8,098 nucleotides of DNA from positions 1 to 8,098 of the forward strand of contig NZHI01000041.1 in the NCBI GenBank assembly GCA_002691345.1. Direction: 5' to 3'. This stretch comes from Synechococcus sp. MED650 (GTDB taxonomy: Bacteria; Cyanobacteriota; Cyanobacteriia; PCC-6307; Cyanobiaceae). Shown here one piece after another: positions 5,237-8,098 of this stretch. The notes under the pieces are model-generated. The model was not told the origin of the DNA, did not search any database, and saw only the letters and a program-made list of their open reading frames with translations. The position numbers were made by a program, and so were the translations under genes. Each line of letters opens with the position of its first letter. Position 1 is the stretch's first letter.

Positions 5237-6445
5237 ATGACTTGCCATCAGCGGCAGCGCAACGATCCTGGAATCAGATTCCTTGGCTCTGTCGTGGCTC
5301 AGCCGGTTGTTCCACCCAGCTTCCCTCCTCGGCAAGCCGCAGTTGAGACTCGCCATCAACAACCTGTCCAGGCAGAGACGGGCGGATCTCCGAGCCTGGA
5401 GCAGATCGTGCGCATCGCCAACGAGATGGGGCACTCCGACGTGCACCTCGGCGTCGGAGAAGTGCCGCGGTATCGCGCCCGCGGCGAGATGCTGAAAACA
5501 GAATGGCCAACCAGCGATCAAGCTGTCTTTCAAGGCTGGCTGCGCGAGATCCTCTCGCCGCAACAGATCGATGGATTCCTACGCGACAAGGAATTCGATG
5601 GCTCCCATGCCTTTCCGTTCGTTCGGGTGCGGATCAACCTGATGGACTCGCTGCGAGGGCCGGCGATGGTGCTGCGCCTGATTCCTCAAACCATCCTGAC
5701 GATGGAGGAGCTGAACTTGCCTCCAGTGCTTCAGGAACTTGCCGCTCGCCCCAAGGGGCTGGTGCTGGTTACAGGCCCGACTGGATCGGGGAAGAGCACC
5801 ACTCTTGCGGCCATGATCGATTGGATCAATCGCCATGAAACCCGCCACATCCTCACGATCGAGGATCCCGTGGAATTTGTGCATGAGAGCCGTCAATCCC
5901 TCATCAGGCACCGCGAAGTGGGGCAGCACACCCTCAAATTCCACAACGCCCTGCGTGCCGCCTTGCGGGAAGACCCTGACGTGATTCTTGTGGGAGAAAT
6001 CCGCGATCAAGAGACCCTATCCACGGCTTTGGAAGCCGCCCAGACAGGTCATCTCGTCTTTGGAACACTCCACACCAATTCGGCTGTCAAAACAGTGGAA
6101 CGGGTGCTCGGGATGTATCCACCTGAGGAGCAAGAGAGCGTCCGACGCTCGCTGTCGGAATCGTTGCTGGGGGTCGTTGCCCAGGGCTTAATCCGAACCA
6201 ACGACGGCAAGCGGGCTGCCTACCACGACATTTTGGTAAACACCGACGCCTGCAAGGACTACATCCAACGGGGGGCTTTGGACGAGGTCGAGGAGATCAT
6301 GGAGCGGAGTGGATTTGATGGCATGGTCACCACCAATCAGTCGCTCCAACGGCTTGTCGAAGCAGGACGGGTTGAACCGGACAAAGCCGTTGCCGTGAGC
6401 CTTCGCCCGAATGAACTGGCGCAGGCGCTCAGGGGGCGTAGCTGA
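5237..6445 (+). CDS. pilT: Type IV pilus retraction ATPase PilT family
   Basis: PilT-family hexameric ATPases act at the inner face of the plasma membrane and depolymerise type IV pili, powering twitching, attachment or DNA uptake. From ATG 5237 the protein has 402 residues. A poorly conserved, Pro/Gln-rich stretch covers about 1-50. The N-terminal PAS-like domain starts at SLEQIVRIANEMGHSDVHL, and MVLRLIPQTILTMEELNLP (144-162) is typical of PilT. Then come Walker A GPTGSGKST (180-188), the Asp box TIEDPVEFVH (207-216), Walker B DVILVGEIRD with catalytic E254, and the His box GHLVFGTLHTNSA (271-283). At the C-terminus the classic PilT AIRNLIRE signature is replaced by ACKDYIQRGALDEV (338-351), so retraction activity is less certain than family membership. 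The start is ambiguous: GTG 5294 would remove 19 residues. No other pilus gene is in the window. The gene abuts the Hli gene tail to tail. Confidence 0.92.
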   Translation: MTCHQRQRNDPGIRFLGSVVAQPVVPPSFPPRQAAVETRHQQPVQAETGGSPSLEQIVRIANEMGHSDVHLGVGEVPRYRARGEMLKTEWPTSDQAVFQGWLREILSPQQIDGFLRDKEFDGSHAFPFVRVRINLMDSLRGPAMVLRLIPQTILTMEELNLPPVLQELAARPKGLVLVTGPTGSGKSTTLAAMIDWINRHETRHILTIEDPVEFVHESRQSLIRHREVGQHTLKFHNALRAALREDPDVILVGEIRDQETLSTALEAAQTGHLVFGTLHTNSAVKTVERVLGMYPPEEQESVRRSLSESLLGVVAQGLIRTNDGKRAAYHDILVNTDACKDYIQRGALDEVEEIMERSGFDGMVTTNQSLQRLVEAGRVEPDKAVAVSLRPNELAQALRGRS

Positions 6446-6628
6446 TCAACCGCCGCTGAACACGCGGGCCAGAAGCACAACAGCGATTCCCGCAGACAGC
6501 CCGATCATTGCCAGACGCCCGTTCCAGATCTCAGCCTGAGGAGTAAAACCGCGCTTCCAGGCATTGAGTTCCTCAGCTGCGACAGGCGCTGGATCATTGG
6601 AACCTGTCGTGGTTTCGGGTTGCTCCAC
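6446..6628 (-). CDS. hli: High-light-inducible protein (Hli/Scp, single-helix LHC-like)
   Basis: Hli proteins are one-helix thylakoid proteins related to plant LHC antennae. They bind chlorophyll and carotenoid and protect photosystems and chlorophyll synthesis under light stress. The diagnostic LHC motif ExxNxRxAMxG is present as EIWNGRLAMIG (33-43), followed by a hydrophobic span to about residue 57 and a short tail. The N-terminus is Thr/Pro/Glu-rich and disordered, ending in the typical block AEELNAWKRGFTPQ. There is no ATG in frame. GTG 6628 is chosen (60 residues) because CAGGG lies about 10 bases upstream and the N-terminus then resembles relatives; GTG 6655 would add MFIFQGLLT, which does not. 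The gene follows tsaD on the same strand with a gap of 43 bases (16 if GTG 6655), so it may be read through from tsaD. Confidence 0.9.
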   Translation of the reverse strand: MEQPETTTGSNDPAPVAAEELNAWKRGFTPQAEIWNGRLAMIGLSAGIAVVLLARVFSGG

Positions 6629-6671
6629 GGTCAACAAGCCCTGAAAGATGAACACACCCTAAAAGCATTTT

Positions 6672-7745
6672 TCAAAAGGCTGGCTGGCCCTGATAAAGCC
6701 GACTGGCATCCTCGAGGGGACAACGGGCTGCAACGCCAGTGGTCAGAGGCGTTTCGCAGGCTCCGTTCCGAAGTCTCTCCAGAGCGGCCGCACCAATCAT
6801 GGCCGCGTTATCGGTGCAGTACGCCAAGGGGGCAATCGACACAGACACGCCGAGATGCCGACCCCGTTCCTGCATCAACGTTCGCAGACGTTGATTGGCG
6901 GCAACACCTCCCACCATCACCAACTCCCCGATGCCGTGATCCTGAGCGCACCGCAAGCTGCGCTCCACCAGCACATCGGCCACCACAGCTTCGAAGCTTG
7001 CCGCCAGATCACACACCGGCAGTGGTTGCTCCACCTTTTGCAGAGCCTCGACCGTGCGCAGCATCGCGGTCTTGAGACCGCTAAACGAAAAGTCGTAAGG
7101 ATGAAAGCCGCCTCCAGGGAGGGAAATGCGCCCCTTGGGCAAACGGAAACGTTGGGAATCCCCGCCTTCAGCAGCTTTTTGAATGGCTGGTCCCCCCGGA
7201 TAGCCAAGACCCAGCAGCCGAGCGACCTTGTCGAAGGCTTCGCCAGCAGCATCGTCATGGCTTCGGCCAAAGCGATCCATTGATCCAGTCACATCGACCC
7301 GAATCAGCTCGGTGTGTCCGCCGCTCACCAACAAAACCAGATAAGGCGGCTCAGGGGACGCATCCGCCAGGCGAACCGAAGCAAGGTGGCCCTCAAGGTG
7401 ATGAATTCCAAGAAAGGGCCGCTGATGAAGGGCCGCCAACGTTCGGCCGGTTACCGATGCAACCATCAATGCCCCGGCAAGGCCTGGCGTAACGGTGGCC
7501 GCAATGGCATCCAATTGCCGAGGGGCAAGACCCGACTCTTCCAGGACAGCCTCAATCAATCCAGGCAGGGCTTCAACATGGCGCCGGGACGCGATTTCAG
7601 GCACCACGCCACCCCAGCGCGCATGTTCCGCAACCTGCGAAGCGATCCGCGACGCCAGCACCTCCGGCCGCCCGTCATCTCCGCAGCTGAGGACAGCCGC
7701 AGCGGACTCGTCACAACTTGTTTCGAGGGCAAGCACCGCATGCAT
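6672..7745 (-). CDS. tsaD: tRNA N6-adenosine threonylcarbamoyltransferase TsaD (Gcp/YgjD)
   Basis: TsaD transfers the threonylcarbamoyl group from TC-AMP to A37 of ANN-reading tRNAs, making t6A, with TsaB and TsaE as partners, in the cytoplasm. The 357 residues fit the bacterial family. Visible landmarks are [10 protein letters not shown] (5-14), [10 protein letters not shown] (47-56), HHLEGH (115-120) with the metal-binding H116 and H120, [10 protein letters not shown] (138-147), [28 protein letters not shown], the [13 protein letters not shown] block, and [13 protein letters not shown] with the metal-binding Asp. All expected catalytic and metal-site motifs are intact. ATG 7745 gives the usual N-terminus; GGAGG lies about 12 bases upstream. 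tsaD diverges from psaF across 75 bases and is followed by the Hli gene, which may share its transcript. Confidence 0.97.
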   Translation of the reverse strand: MHAVLALETSCDESAAAVLSCGDDGRPEVLASRIASQVAEHARWGGVVPEIASRRHVEALPGLIEAVLEESGLAPRQLDAIAATVTPGLAGALMVASVTGRTLAALHQRPFLGIHHLEGHLASVRLADASPEPPYLVLLVSGGHTELIRVDVTGSMDRFGRSHDDAAGEAFDKVARLLGLGYPGGPAIQKAAEGGDSQRFRLPKGRISLPGGGFHPYDFSFSGLKTAMLRTVEALQKVEQPLPVCDLAASFEAVVADVLVERSLRCAQDHGIGELVMVGGVAANQRLRTLMQERGRHLGVSVSIAPLAYCTDNAAMIGAAALERLRNGACETPLTTGVAARCPLEDASRLYQGQPAF

Positions 7746-7820
7746 CGTGGTGATCCGCCTCCCCTACTCTCCGTTTGTGACATCTTGCCCTCCAGGGCAT
7801 CGTTCAGAGGAATCGTTCCG
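7746..7820. promoter_or_regulatory. tsaD/psaF divergent control region with a 14-base inverted repeat
   Basis: These 75 bases separate two divergent genes and must contain or border both promoters. TGCCCT (7786-7791) and AGGGCA (7794-7799) form a perfect inverted repeat around CC, which looks more like a protein-binding site than an RNA hairpin because the centre is only two bases. AGAGGAA at 7806-7812 is a good Shine-Dalgarno sequence eight bases before the psaF ATG. I could not identify convincing -35/-10 boxes or a clear HLR1 (RpaB) element. Confidence 0.45.
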
Positions 7821-8098
7821 ATGCGTCGTCTCTTCGCCGTTGCGCTGTCAGCCCTTCTGGTGTTTGGCTTCGCCCCCGTCGCCAAGGCGGATGTGGCAGG
7901 CCTGACCCCCTGTTCGGAAAGCGCTCGTTTTCAGCAGCGCGCCGCTGCAGCCACCACGCCTCAGGCCAAAGCCCGCTTCGAGATGTACAGCCAAGCCACG
8001 TGTGGCGACGATGGCCTCCCTCACCTGATCGTTGATGGCCGCTGGAGCCATGCAGGTGATTTTGTGTATCCAGGAATCATGTTTTTGTATATCGCCGG
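7821..8098 (+). CDS. psaF: Photosystem I subunit III PsaF (5' part, runs off the window)
   Basis: PsaF is the lumen-facing, membrane-anchored photosystem I subunit associated with plastocyanin or cytochrome c6 docking and antenna attachment. The first 92 codons plus two bases are present, a little over half of the usual pre-protein. Residues 1-23 ([10 protein letters not shown] to VAKA) form a lumen-targeting signal peptide with an A-x-A type cleavage site before DVAGLTPC, which is the typical mature PsaF N-terminus. Cys31 and Cys61 are the conserved lumenal cysteines. [21 protein letters not shown] leads into the first membrane segment. A clear Shine-Dalgarno precedes the ATG. In related genomes psaJ follows; it would lie beyond the window end. 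Confidence 0.95.
   Translation, partial: MRRLFAVALSALLVFGFAPVAKADVAGLTPCSESARFQQRAAAATTPQAKARFEMYSQATCGDDGLPHLIVDGRWSHAGDFVYPGIMFLYIA

Noticed and set aside
7556..7885. Frames antisense to, or crossing, the tsaD/psaF junction
   Set aside because: They overlap the well-supported tsaD and psaF starts, and their translations show no domain.
1..8098. Mobile element, CRISPR array, toxin-antitoxin or phage-defence system
   Set aside because: I found no transposase, integrase, spaced direct repeats, attachment site duplicated next to the tRNAs, or paired small toxin-antitoxin genes. All intervals are explained by housekeeping genes or short gaps.

Overview
The window looks like core chromosome of a marine picocyanobacterium (Synechococcus/Prochlorococcus clade, most likely a GC-rich marine Synechococcus). 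Three things point there: the start of psaF (photosystem I) next to tsaD and a high-light-inducible (Hli) gene; a 62-residue protein I recognise as the picocyanobacterial hyperconserved protein PSHCP; and compact packing with overlapping genes. The assignment rests on protein recognition by eye, not on a search.

Left part (1-2052, all + strand), translation block: tRNA-Trp(CCA), the PSHCP gene 36 bases later, a strong hairpin terminator, about 155 bases holding a candidate promoter and a leader stem-loop, then tRNA-Asp(GUC) with gltX (glutamyl-tRNA synthetase) starting 21 bases after it. In both cases a tRNA sits directly in front of a protein gene with no clear Shine-Dalgarno sequence.

Middle (2023-5179, - strand): four genes read leftward and all overlap: UDP-GlcNAc 2-epimerase (wecB type), a DUF1643 protein, an 81-residue protein of unknown function, and a CPA-type Na+/H+ antiporter. 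The overlaps (about 44, 1 and 11 bases) suggest one mRNA with translational coupling, although the genes share no obvious pathway. The antiporter end overlaps the gltX end by 30 bases, tail to tail.

Right part: pilT (+, type IV pilus retraction ATPase family) diverges from wecB and meets the Hli gene with directly abutting stop codons that form TGATCA. The Hli gene follows tsaD (tRNA t6A synthesis) on the - strand. tsaD diverges from psaF, whose first 92 codons, including a lumen-targeting signal peptide, close the window.

I saw no insertion sequence, CRISPR array, prophage gene or integrase, and no clearly new multi-gene system. The points most worth a second look are the PSHCP/tRNA arrangement, the altered C-terminal signature of PilT, the coupled operon with its two uncharacterised proteins, and the glycosylase-like motif layout of the DUF1643 protein.
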